A stretch of 64,000 nucleotides of DNA. Origin: Galeruca laticollis. Taxonomy: Eukaryota > Arthropoda > Insecta > Coleoptera > Chrysomelidae. Both the position numbers and the translations under genes were made by a program. A model generated the notes under the pieces. The model was not told the DNA's origin. It did no database searches and saw nothing but the letters and a program-made list of their open reading frames with translations. The DNA is taken from NCBI GenBank assembly GCA_963921935.1, contig OY998175.1, forward strand, positions 153,069,309-153,133,308, given 5' to 3'. Shown here piece after piece: positions 49,907-60,724 of the stretch; the first letter of the stretch is position 1, and each line of letters begins with the position of its first letter.

Positions 49907-49939
49907 AAGAAATACCCATCTCACCACCATCAAGCCGAG

Positions 49940-52900
49940 ATGGACAATGAAAAGGTAAGATTCATACAGTGCAACCTTCAACACAAAAAGGTGGCTTCAG
50001 CAACACTCTGTCGCCACCTGGATGTGATGCAGGACACAATAGCACTTATCCAAGAACCCTGGATAAGACAAACCAAAATCATGGGTCTAAATAATCCAAA
50101 AGGTTTAATTTTCAGCTTTCCAAGCAATCAGCAACCTAGGACGGCCATATACGTCCCTAGAAATTTTAAGACCTACCCACTGACGCATTTTTCGTCCTCC
50201 GACCTAACGGTAGTGAAGGTTGAATATACACAGAAAGGTCAAAAGAAAGTGTTAATACTGGCATCCGCATACCTCCCCTCAGACGCAGCTAAACCACCAC
50301 CAACTAAGGAGCTGGAGGACCTTGTGGAACACTGTCTCACCCAGAAGCTTGAACTGGTAATAGGCTGCGATTCAAACTCTCACCACGTAAGCTGGGGCAG
50401 CAAATATATTAACACTAGAGGTAAGTCTTTTTATGATTATATAACTAACAAGAATCTTTGTATTCTAAATAGAGGTACTGAACCAACTTTTATTAACTCT
50501 CGTAGTCAAACGCGAATAGATATTACCCTATCTACTATTAATACTTCGAATAAAATCTCCGGCTGGCATGTATCCGACGATATTTCAATGTCGGACCACC
50601 GCTGGATAAAATTCAAAATAAAACTTGCGCCCACAACCTCCACAATGACTCGCGACCCCAGGAAAACGGATAGGACAAAATATATCCACTGTTTGAAAGG
50701 GGATGTGCGAGGAGTCGAGGATGTGTTGCCCAACAATAAAGGAGATTTGGAAAGTTATGAAACAATTCAAAACTCCATTATTAATGCCTACAAGATGTCT
50801 TGCCCACTCAGGCGGATCGATCTCGATGGAGCCTCCACTTCGTGGTGGTGCCATGAGATTGACCAGCTCAGGGGGACGGCGAGGAAATCTTTTAATAAGG
50901 CTAAAAGAACAAGACTCAAAGAGGATTGGAACTCATACAAGTCTCACCTCAAAGAGTATAAAAAAGTCATCAGACAAAAGCAAAGAGAGGCATGGAGAAT
51001 CTACTGCGAGGAAATCGAGGATTTCCCTCAAGCAGCTAGACTCCAAAAAGCCCCCTCAAAAGATCCCCACCGTCATATCGGTATACTAACCAGAGAGGAT
51101 GGCACTAAAACTGCCAACCTAAAGGAAAGTCTTCAATTATTGATGTCAACTCACTTCCCTGACTCCAGAACCACAAATCCGGCGGCCTGGGAGGATGAGG
51201 AGAATCACTACCCGACGGACGATGACTGGCGTATATCACGACAGATCGTCGACGCGGACAGAGTGAGGTGGGCCATCTTAGGCTTCTCCCCCTTTAAATC
51301 CCCGGGAACGGACGGCATTTATCCAGCCCTACTTCAGTGGGGCCTGGATGACCTAATGCCGCACCTGGTAGGAATCCTCAGATCCTCACTGGCACTGAGG
51401 TATATTCCAAAAGGTTGGAGAGAAGTCAAAGTCGTGTTCATACCAAAACCAGAATGGACTATTCCATCCCAAAAGCATATCGACCCATTAGCCTCACATT
51501 GTTTTCAATGAAGACTTTAGAGAGGTTGTGCGAACGATACATAAGAGATGTGGTGATAACACGAAATCCACTGCATCCAAATCAACATGCATACACTCCA
51601 GGGAGATCCACGGATTCGGCTCTTCATCTCGTGGCGGGCCGCATCGAGAAATCGTTGGAAAATAAGGAGTCCACCCTGGGTGTATTCATAGACATAGAAG
51701 GCGCATTTGATAGAACCACTTTTCCTAAAATAACAAATGCACTTTCCAACAAGAATATCCCCCAAACCATAAATGGCTGGATATATAACATGCTCTCAAA
51801 AAGAGCAATCAAAATCAGTGTAGATGATGTAACCATCAGAGGCTTGGTTGTAAAAGGTTGTCCACAGGGAGGGGTGCTCTCACCAATACTATGGAACATG
51901 GTCTTAGACTCCTTGGTCAGCCACCTCAATGATAACAACTTCTACACAATAGCATACGCAGATGACCTAGTGATTCTGCTAACAGGAAGATTCGAGGAGA
52001 CACTCTGCGCTTTAATGCAGGAGGCCCTCAATATCATAGAACAATGGTGCAGAGACCATTCGCTGTCAATAAATCCAAAAAAGACTGAGATGGTCCTCTT
52101 CATGAATAAAAGGAAGCTTGCAAAACATCAAGCCCCAAAGCTCCTAGATACCAAACTTAATTTCTCTTCAGAGGTGAAATATTTAGGGGTCACCTTTGAC
52201 AATAAGTTAACGTGGAACTCCCACTTAGAAAACAGAGTTAAAAAAGCATATATTTCTTATGAGCAGTGTCGTAGAACCATCGGCCGCACCTGGGGAATGT
52301 CACCTAAGGTTGCTGCCTGGATCTACACTGCCATCATCAGACCTATGCTAACGTACGGTGCGATTGCCTGGGGAGCTAAGGCAAACCAGCTGACAGTCGT
52401 CCGTAAACTGGACCAAATCCAAAGAACAGCATGCCTCAACACAACAGGAGGCATGAGAACCACACCAACAAGAGCTATGGAGGTAATCCTCGGTCTCACT
52501 CCCCTTGACATATACATCAAGGAGGTTGTTTTGATGACCATGGCACGTCTGCGCTCTACTGGTATACAACCTGATGTAGGATCCGGTAAACTGAGACGTA
52601 ACTTGTGGCATGAGGCCCTCAGGGAGAATCACTGCTGCAGGCCAATACGGACTCGATTCCACCGCGATATGCCTTCAACAGGCCCTAAAAGGTAATCTTT
52701 AAAAACAACTCACAAGACCTATTGGAAGAAGGCGCAATCCGCATCTTCACAGACGGGTCTAAATCCAATGTTGGCTCAGGATGTGGTATTTTTTCCAGAT
52801 CCCTGAATCTAAACATAAAATGGGCAATGGGCTGCAATGCAGGTGTTGCTCAAACAGAGCTCACTGCTATCTGCATCGCTGCTAAAGAGATTACCAAGAG

Positions 52901-53460
52901 GAAAACCACAGGTCATAATATATACATCCTTACGGACAGTAGACACACACTATTAGCCCTGAACAGACCACGTATTACATCAGGCCTACTACTAGAATGT
53001 CACATGGCCTTAATCGAAGCCTGTAACAACAACACGGTCACTTTAGGCTGGATCAAGGGCCATGAGAAATCGAAAGGAAACCGTATTGCAGACTCGCTAG
53101 CCAGGAAGGCAGCCTCCCAAAAACTCTTGGGACCTGGCACTTTCATTGGTCTATCGGCGTCAGCAACGGCCGACCTATTAAAGGAACACTCCCTTAATAA
53201 GTTTAAGGGTAGATGGGACGACGCAGAAGGCTGCAGGCTTGCCAAGGAACTGCTACAGTATCCGGATAGCAAAGTAGCCAAAAAATACGTGACTATGAAC
53301 AGGCGGAACCTATGAACAACCACGGGAATTCTGACTGGTCACTGCCACCTACGAAAACACCTTCACAGACTGGGGCTATCTAACACCCCACTTTGTAGAG
53401 GATGTGAACAAGAAGATGAGACTGTCGAACACATTCTTTGCGAATGTCAGACACTCTCTT
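49940..53460 (+). pseudogene. I-group LINE ORF2: AP endonuclease, reverse transcriptase, RNase H
   Basis: The endonuclease is intact at about 1-230 of the frame starting at 49940: FIQCNLQHKK, IALIQEPWI, VIGCDSNSHHVSWGS, IDITLSTIN, ISMSDHRWIKF. RT starts with FSPFKSPGTDGIYPALL. A frameshift near 51465 leads to a second frame (to 52695): KAYRPISLTLFSMKTLERL, LHPNQHAYTPGRSTDSAL, LGVFIDIEGAFDRTTF, VKGCPQGGVLSPILWNMVL, IAYADDLVILL and YLGVTFDNKLTW. After another frameshift near 52690 comes RNase H (52722-53315): AIRIFTDGSKS, AQTELTAICIA, YILTDSRHTLLAL and RIADSLARKA, with the acidic residues present. The tail has a C..C..H..C finger (CRGCEQEDETVEHILCEC). It nicks target DNA and primes cDNA there. 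Confidence 0.9.
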
Positions 53461-53668
53461 AATTAAAGTTTCAAGTATTCGGCGAGCACAGACTAACATA
53501 CGCCAATATGAGGGAACTTAATTCAGGCGACGTTATCGCCTACTTCAAGGAAGTAGGCTGGATGACGAGCTAGAAGGAAGTTTTGAACCTCAGAAGGATG
53601 CACAATGGGCCAATTGTGGCCTAAGTGCTGTGGGGTCTCCCACCCTTCAAACCTTTACAGATACAGAG

Positions 53669-54861
53669 ATGCAGACGATATTGTAATACTGACATTTTCT
53701 GAAGTTGATGTAGGAAGGAAATTGCAAATCCTTGAAAAATACTGCGCTAAAAATAATTTAACGGTTAACACTACAAAAACTAAGATCATGTATTTTTCTA
53801 GAGGTGGGTTTCAACAAAAGTCTTATAAATTTTATTTTAACGAATGTTTAATCTCTATGACAAATACTTATAATTATCTAAGAGTACTATTTACATCATC
53901 TGGCGTATTTTGCGAGATGTCAAAAACAATAGCAAATAAGGCAAAGCAAGCTATAGGACCAGTGTTATCTTTAATGGCAAAAATGAAAATAGATAATTTG
54001 TCCCCGCGGATAAAACTATTTGAATCTCTTATTGCTAGTATTATGTACAATGCATTGCCTATTTGGGGATTAAGGTATCCAGATATTATAGAGCGTGTTC
54101 AGGTATCTTTTCTAGAAAGAGTTTTGATGGTGCCCTTAAATACTCCTGACTTTGCTCTACGACTTGATGCAGGTCGGGTAAAATTGTCGTATAATTTGTT
54201 CAAGATAACATTAAATTGGATTATTAAGATACTTCTAGTGGATGATTGCAGATACCCTAAGTTATGTTTCAAAAGGCAGTTGAACTTGTTGCCTGTATGT
54301 GATGAGAAATTTAATTGGGCAAAGCAAGTAAAGTCGTATTTTGATTTTATTGACGCATCTGATATTTGGGATAATATTAGCGCTTTTGAACTAAAAATTA
54401 ATAGAAAGTCGTTGCTCTCACGGTATTATCAAAAGCTACATTTATTAGACGTTACACGAAAAGAAAACAGCTCATTCCTTACATTATATAAATCACTTTC
54501 TAGCTGTTCGTTGCCCAGTTCTTATTTAATCCAGAAAATGCCTACGCAGGTTACCCGCACTATATCCCAGTTACGTTTCACCAACCAGCTGCATATAAAA
54601 TTTACCTTGAATGGCTGCTCGTATATAATTGACCCATCAGAACACTGCACTGTGTGTAACATGGAAGAACCGGAAACTATCTTCCATATGCTTTTTAAGT
54701 GTCCCATATACACCTTTATGAGATCACCGAATTATGACCCTCTCAGAAATATTGAATCTCTCATAGAAACTCTAAATAACCTCAATGTTGATGATGTAAA
54801 ATGTATTGCTGCTTGCATATGGAATATTCTAAAGCTCCGAGCATTCGTGATTAACGAATGA
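53669..54861 (+). pseudogene. outer LINE reverse transcriptase, right fragment and C-terminus
   Basis: Reading resumes with DADDIVILTFSEVDVGRKL, showing that the inserted LINE cut exactly at the YADD box. It runs on without a stop for about 390 codons: NTTKTKIMYFSRGG, a thumb (TNTYNYLRVLFTSSG), LFESLIASIMYNALPIWGLR and a C-terminal Cys/His finger (CTVCNMEEPETIFHMLFKC). It ends at TGA 54859-54861. This frame is unbroken, so the outer LINE was probably in good condition when the inner LINE arrived. Confidence 0.87.
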
Positions 54862-55138
54862 TGATTTTTGAGCTCTTTCGTTGGTTTCGGATTAGTCCAA
54901 TAGACAAAAAAAATATTTAGCTAGTTCCATGCGTCCATTATATGTGCTATTTTTTAATGCTTTGAATGTAAATCTTGATTTTTTGTTTGTTATTTTTTCT
55001 TTATGTATATTTGCCTTATATTAGTATAGTATTAGCCTGAGACCAAAGATGTAACTACAAATATTTAATTATTCATGCACTGTCAACCGAACCCTTGCTA
55101 TGAATATTCTATAGGCAATAAATTTTATTATTATTATA
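54862..55138 (+). other. 3' UTR of the outer LINE
   Basis: About 280 bases ending AGGCAATAAATTTTATTATT, the tail whose inverted copy lies at 48196-48242. Confidence 0.75.
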
Positions 55139-55199
55139 ATATCTTCTCTCAATATACATAAAATTTTATCTAAGCTCGGAATTTAATTATTTAAGTAGA

Positions 55200-55375
55200 A
55201 TTAATATACTTTCCTTCTTATAACATGCCTTTCTTTCTCGCCGATAGTCATCTTATGCCTTCCTTGGGATTGGTTTGGGGGTTTTAGGGTACCACGCTTT
55301 TCCTCGCGTATGAGTCTGTAGATGATGACTTTTCAATCCGGGTCATTTTTTAGCACGCTTCCACTACACCATCAA
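55200..55375 (-). other. SINE-like tRNA-derived sequence (tentative)
   Basis: On the minus strand TGGTGTAGTGGAAGCG (55371 downward) fits a Pol III A box and GGATTGAAAAG about 20 bases later is a weak B box. The following GC-rich segment could be a SINE body. No tail or partner copy is seen, so this stays tentative. Confidence 0.3.
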
Positions 55376-56185
55376 CACTTATTTCCATTTATTTTATGCT
55401 TAAGCGACTTAAATACGTTTAATATAATTATCTTTCCGTTGATGGATGAAGCACATTTAGATATACGTTTAACTGGTGTGAAATCTGAAAGATATTTCAT
55501 TTTCTTATCGAAGAGTGCGGTTTCTAAAATAATATAATCTGATAATATACTAATCGATGTTTCACGTCAAAACTACAACATTGACTGTTAACTATCATTA
55601 ATACCATTAGCGTATCAGTTAAAGTGCTTGTCAAAATAAATGGTTGACTTTATTAAAAGTTTATGCCTATTGCAGGCCGAATTTTAACTACTTTTTAGGT
55701 ATAAATGGATCTAAAAAGATGTTTAAGCAACGTCTCTTTAATGGTGAAATGCAAATAAGCTGTTATTGAGTACATTTTTCGTGAAAAGAACTTCAACATT
55801 ATTTTAGGTTATTACTTGAATATAAAATTCACAATGATTGCGAGTTTTAGAATCACAAGCAGGTACGCCATTGGAATAGTCATTTTACAAGGATTTATTA
55901 ATTGCTCTATGCCCTTTTCTTCAAATAGAGTTTGCAGTATTAGCTCCTACACTATTGTATGAATATTTTATTTGTTTTCAGAGCTACCGCACTAACATAA
56001 AGTATGTGAGAAAAGGTTAACGAAATTACTAGTTTTTGGCCATTAGAATAAAGAGTTCAGTTTCCAAATTATTAAAATAATTTGAATTACAGCTGTGTGC
56101 ACAAGAGATGAATATCCCAAGATTTCTTCAAAAGAAACAAAGTACTGTTGTGCAATTTTCTTTTATTAAAATTTCCCAGAGCGGA

Positions 56186-56477
56186 GCGCTTTCGGCATTA
56201 TGCCATCATCAGTGAGATCATTGTAAAAATCCCAAGACAGGAGCTTCCAAATTTGTACGTCTGTATAGTTATTTATTTCGTGGTTCACATTGTGGGTTTT
56301 AGAACAGTGTTAAAAATATGTTCAATAGATTAGAATTCAATGAAATCATTAAAATATGTACCATACATCTTTATGATCGACCGTTTTGCCAAGTATGTAT
56401 GAATTTTATAAAATTTTACGAATTGTAATTCACAAATTTATAGTGACCGCACTGATGATGGCATAATGCCGAAAGCA
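56186..56477. repeat. inverted pair resembling Penelope terminal sequence
   Basis: GCTTTCGGCATTATGCCATC then ATCAGTG at 56189-56215 is repeated inverted at 56451-56477 (CACTGATGATGGCATAATGC). A GCTTTCGGC...CATCATCAG signature is typical of Penelope-like termini. Confidence 0.55.
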
Positions 56478-56614
56478 AACAAAAATAATTTGAAAAATTA
56501 TATTTAATTTTTTTAATAACAACTTAGCAAAATGTTCGATCACAAAGATATATAGTACAGATTTTAGTGATTTTATTGAATTTTAATCTTTTAATTAGTA
56601 TATTATGCAACGAT

Positions 56615-56716
56615 CATGTAATGAAGGTTATTAATACACGAGCATTAACCGGGATACGAATGATCCGAAAGCGAGTTTCGTATGGTTTATGCGAGTGTAT
56701 TAATAACCATTACATG
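56615..56716. repeat. imperfect snapback hairpin
   Basis: CATGTAATGAAGGTTATTAA at the left pairs with TTAATAACCATTACATGAG at the right. Arms of about 42 bp (ending TACGAA/TTCGTA) surround a loop of about 15 bp. Confidence 0.85.
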
Positions 56717-56902
56717 AGAGTTACATACACTATTTTTTCTACGACCAATAAATAATAAAATGAAAACAAGAATTAATTAAGGCAACCTGTAAAAAAATAG
56801 CATTATTTAATTGCAATGATTCCACTTTGATAAAGAGAAATATACAAACAATGCAATAAGCTTTTCTTTCAAGAAAATACATTATATTCTAAAAAAAAAA
56901 TT

Positions 56903-56986
56903 CAACCCGGCCAGGATCTGAACCACGATCTGCAACCCACTTATGCGCCATGACCGCAAGCGTTACCAACTAAGCTACGAAGACTT
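56903..56986 (-). tRNA. tRNA-like sequence, possible Met(CAT) pseudogene or SINE head
   Basis: On the minus strand GTCTTCGTAGCTTAGTTGGT then AACGCT forms a good D arm and A box. TTGCGGTCATGGCGCA can form an anticodon arm with loop GTCATGG, anticodon CAT. GTGGTTCAGATCC is a B box. A run of T follows (the A run at 56891-56900 on the plus strand), as a Pol III terminator would. The T stem is poorly paired and the variable region is long, so it is probably a pseudogene or tRNA-derived SINE rather than a functional tRNA. Confidence 0.45.
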
Positions 56987-57090
56987 GTATGAAAAATTAC
57001 GTATATTATGCATATACAAATTAAATCATTGTATCAAGCGGAAATAAACAAAGGTTTTTCAAAAGAATTTCAAAATAAAGATTTGCTTAC

Positions 57091-57507
57091 CTTTATCATT
57101 AAATAATCATAATCTGGGACTTCCTCGATGAATTTCCTGAGCTCGTTTGGCTGGAATGTTTTGGATTTCTTTCCAACGTATCCTTCAGATTTTCGCTTCA
57201 AAAATGCATGTAGCCGTGCGTATTTTGAAATTTCAGTTTGATAGTTGATATTCAACATCAATTTTAATATGGAATAATGTGTCCATAAAGTTGAAGATTT
57301 GAGTTTATTTGAAAATTCTTCAAAATAAACCAACAACACATTTTCCGAAATAGATGAAATATCTTTTGTATTTTTCCAGTCCATGAATTGCCTGTATAAT
57401 TTGTCATAGATTTTTTTTGATTAAGTTGGAACTAAATTTTCACAGACACTTTTAGCTTTATCAGAAATTTCTGGTGGTGTACAAGATAATGCTTCATTAC
57501 TCGACAT
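57091..57507 (-). pseudogene. Crypton-like tyrosine recombinase, first exon with splice donor
   Basis: From an ATG at 57507 the minus strand reads MSSNEALSCTPPEISDKAKS and, after a TAA at 57421-57423, KIYDKLYRQFMDWKNTKDI, SENVLLVYFEEFSNKLKSST, LWTHYSILKLMLN, LHAFLKRKSEGYVGKKSKTF and LRKFIEEVPDYDYLMIK. This is the helical SAM-like core-binding domain found in Crypton-type and related KIAA1958/ZMYM-linked recombinases. Right after LMIK the DNA reads GTAAGC, a good splice donor, and coding resemblance stops there. Downstream exons with the catalytic domain are not visible between here and 56900. It is either an exon of a broken copy or part of a domesticated gene with one nonsense codon. Confidence 0.6.
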
Positions 57508-59396
57508 GTTTATAGTTATCTACTTTTGACGCGTTGTTATGGGTTAAAAACCGGAATCGTTCAATTCTATACCCAAAAAGCACAAATACTAACCTTGGGA
57601 CATCCGGAAACAAGACAATCCTAATTAATAAATAGTATATATTGGAATAATATCTCAAAATTCGATTAATAAACCTTTGAACAACTTCTGCCAGCCATTA
57701 CCATGTTTACATTTTTTAGTATCCATTAGAAGGTACTGTCAAACCGCAAATAAAATTCTTCTTTCACGATTCATTTAAATTATTGTTATTTATTGGGTAA
57801 AGTCACCGTGGCTAAATAGTATGTTGAATGAAGACGTCTTCCTTCCTAGTTTGAAGAGGAGACATATGTCACACTGGTACCTTTTCCTGTTTTTTTTTGG
57901 CTTCTGAGATTAGCATGTGCTACCATACTAGTTGGGGATATTTTAGCTGGAAAAAAAATAGATATTAATACTTATTGTAATCAAGGGATTATATACATTT
58001 AATTGGATTTGAAGTATTAATTATTAGTTACCTACGAGGTCACCCAAGAACAATAGGTGAGTCTTCATTTCAATTTCATTCCTTAGCTAGAATTCTTTTA
58101 CAATCATTTGGTAGAAGTACATTGATCTTCCTTGTTTTAGACCTTTATTTTCTTACGATCTTCATTATTGAGATACCAGGATGTTGAAAGGCACCAACAC
58201 ATGTAAACAAACAGTACTGGTTGTCTGAATAACTTGGTATAATCCAAATGTCATATCTTTTATTTTCATGATAACTATTATTATGACATTCGGGACGAAC
58301 TTCAAATCGTCTAGGTTAAACTGATATAAAATTTCAACACAGAATATAACGCTACCCGACGTAGAATAATTGTAATATAATACGAATACCTAAAAGATAA
58401 TTTTATGGTAGAAAATTTCAGAACACACGGTAAAACATATTCTATTTTTCATTTAATAATAACTTGAACGCGACACACATAATGTTTAATAAAACAACTA
58501 CGAAGCCAAAACAGAATAGAGAAATAAAAAACATCTTACTGGGTCAAAGCGAAATAATTGTTTTGAATACAATTAATTCAATAACAAAAAACTAGCACGA
58601 TTCAAAAAACAAAAGCTGTTTTTTGCAACTCGACGAAAACCCCAAAAACGAAGTCGGAGGAAAACAAAAAAAGGAGTGGACACAGACTAGCAGCGGCAGT
58701 GAGTGGGTACCGGGGGTCGATCGCGCGAAGGGAAAAGGTTTTTCCCCTGCCACGGTGAACGGTACTAGTGTTTTTTTAGTGTTAGCGGTACGAGTGGTAA
58801 AACTTATCCTCTACGCTAATTGCCTTTCGACATAGCACGATTCCGTTTATTGGCACGACTCGCGGTGAAAAAGCAGATAGTAAGAAAATTCCCAGCGAGA
58901 CGGAGGACGTTTATCAAGCAGTAAGTTTTTGAATTAAATTCAGATTGGGATAATTTTTACTAGTGATATATTTACTCGTTATTGGTCGAGCTGGATCCTG
59001 AACTTGGGTGTATAGGTCAATTGCTATATACAAGGTGTAGCGATAGCAAATATATTTATTAGATTTTTTTTGTTTGATTGTTGATTTTTTCAAAGAGACG
59101 GGACATAGCTGTTCACTCTTCAGATTGAGTTTATCGTCCTGACAAATATATAATTTACCGTGTGTACTGGAATAATTTAGATTTTGCCGAGAGGCCGGAG
59201 CGTATGTTTTCCATATTTTCACGGGTTTCAGGGGAATTGCGCTGATAAGTCAATCTATTGTAGAGAAATATTGTTATCAGTCTTTTGTTCAGCCGTAAAT
59301 TATAAATTAAAACTCTTTCTTATTTTGCCAGCGTAAACGCATACATTTATCGTAGGTAATTATATTACTGGGGTCTTTCGCAACTTGTAACGCCAG
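57508..59396. other. noncoding; possible host 5' UTR exon near 58620-58920
   Basis: About 1.9 kb with no coding domain. The part 58620-58920 is clearly more GC-rich than its surroundings and ends in CAAGCAGTAAGTTTTTG, a good splice donor at 58921, with no coding frame that matches anything. This could be a first untranslated exon of a host gene on the plus strand. The rest is AT-rich. Confidence 0.3.
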
Positions 59397-59879
59397 TGTC
59401 GATAAATAATTTAAATTGTTCTACTTAGCTCATCAGAACTTTTCTTTATAGAACAAAAATTTCACTTTCGTTCCCTGAAGGTCAATAACGACCGGAACGA
59501 CGTAAAATGAATCATTGTTGCATATAAAGGTTAGGTAATAGTTATTTATTTTTTCTCGACACCGGAGAATAGAAGGATTGAGAAACGAATATATAAAACA
59601 TACGCCTTTCACGCATTTTTTTTAATAACAAGACCAAGCCGATAAAAGGGCTAGTCTTGCCGCACCACCGAACATTATTACATAATTTTATATGTATTAA
59701 TTTTCTTTTTCCCCTACCATAGACAAAATAATATAGAGACATCTATAGTAAATAAACATTTGTTCTTATTTTTATGGAAAGTAAATTTTTTTGATAAAAA
59801 CCCCATCCCTGAGATATTTTCAATAGAGTCTATTTCTTATTAACACCAATAAATTAATAAAGTTACATAGGGCCCAACA
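59397..59879 (+). repeat. probable 5' LTR of Gypsy element 5
   Basis: From TGTAACGCCAGTGTCG to AGGGCCCAACA (TG...CA), with an AATAAA-like signal near 59848 and a primer-binding site three bases downstream. The left edge is inferred because the 3' LTR is outside the window. Confidence 0.55.
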
Positions 59880-59882
59880 AAA

Positions 59883-59899
59883 TGGCGCCCAATGTGTGT
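59883..59899 (+). promoter_or_regulatory. primer-binding site of Gypsy element 5
   Basis: TGGCGCCCAATGTGTGT just after the LTR end. TGGCGCCCAA is a common Gypsy-type primer-binding start. Confidence 0.7.
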
Positions 59900-60724
59900 A
59901 AATGTTGTATAGATGTTTCAGTACTTTATCTTCGTTACTTATACCATTGTCCATCGTATATCAATGCTTATAAAGTGAACGGGGAGTTTGAATTTCATTT
60001 TTACGACTCGTCCTGTCTTTTGGTAAAAGTTTAGCCTTGAATTTTGTGTCAGCACATACTTAGATATATTGGAACCTAAATAGAAGTATTTGATGTTTGC
60101 TAATACTGTTATACTTTATTTTTTTGGGAATTGGTTAAAATAAAACTGAATGATTTTTATATAAATAGATATGTATATACAATACAATAATAAAAATTCA
60201 ACTCTAGAAAAATAAAAATGAAACTATAGATACAAAAAAAACGTAAACTAGCATAACACGTAAAAATAGTTATAAATAACCTAGTGTTGCTTTCTTTCCG
60301 TTTCTTTTGTTAATCAAGGTTAGTTGTATTTCTGGTTTTGGTGGGATTATTGCACATTAATATTCTGGGATGACAAACATTCAGGCGGTCTTGATAATAG
60401 TCTAGGAAATAATTGGTAAATATTGATTATAAGTATACAAAATAATTTTAGGCCAGAATGTTAGATGTTTAGGGTATTTCTCTATGATTAGTTTCCTTTT
60501 CAGTACAAAAACCCCATTTGCAAAGGTCCTCGAGGTGGTTGGATCTTTGTGTGTAAAAATTTGGTTTTCTTTAGTCTAGGCGCTGGAGCTGTAGCCTTCG
60601 ATTTGGGAGTTTTTTCTCTTTAGTGAAGGGGGGGGGGCTATATTAAGGCTAGTTTCTGACTAATAACTAACCAATTAATATAGCTGATTATTGTGATTGA
60701 GACTTATTCATAAGTAATACTAAC
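59900..60724 (+). other. leader of Gypsy element 5
   Basis: About 825 bases between the primer-binding site and the Gag ATG, noncoding, including a G10 run near 60637. Confidence 0.6.

Larger units (their letters stand above)
48405..53668 (+). mobile_element. I-group LINE (ORF1 with DUF4780, ORF2 EN-RT-RNase H), near full length
   Basis: This 5264-bp LINE is flanked by a 13-bp target duplication ATGCAGACGATAT. It has a 5' UTR (48405-48774), ORF1, and ORF2 with AP endonuclease, RT and RNase H, then a short 3' UTR with no poly-A. The presence of RNase H points to the I/LOA/R1-related groups. It is more GC-rich than the surrounding sequence. Each ORF has a few frameshifts, but little sequence is missing. 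Confidence 0.9.
48243..55138 (+). mobile_element. LINE, 5' truncated, split by a second LINE
   Basis: The plus strand starts inside RT at 48247, is interrupted at 48404 by a complete I-like LINE, resumes at 53669 with the same frame and ends in an AATAAATTTTATTATTATTA tail near 55138. The 13-bp sequence ATGCAGACGATAT is present on both sides of the inner element (48392-48404 and 53669-53681). Confidence 0.9.
55376..56900. other. noncoding with small inverted repeats
   Basis: About 1.5 kb, no gene. It includes the Penelope-terminus-like pair (56186-56477) and the hairpin at 56615-56716 annotated separately. Confidence 0.5.

Noticed and set aside
53605..53668. Start of the 418-codon frame taken as the start of a gene
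   Set aside because: The first 21 codons are the 3' UTR of the inserted LINE; the real RT sequence begins at the duplicated target site at 53669.
58623..58835. 70-codon plus-strand frame in the GC-rich island
   Set aside because: No similarity; the island is better explained as an untranslated exon or unknown repeat.
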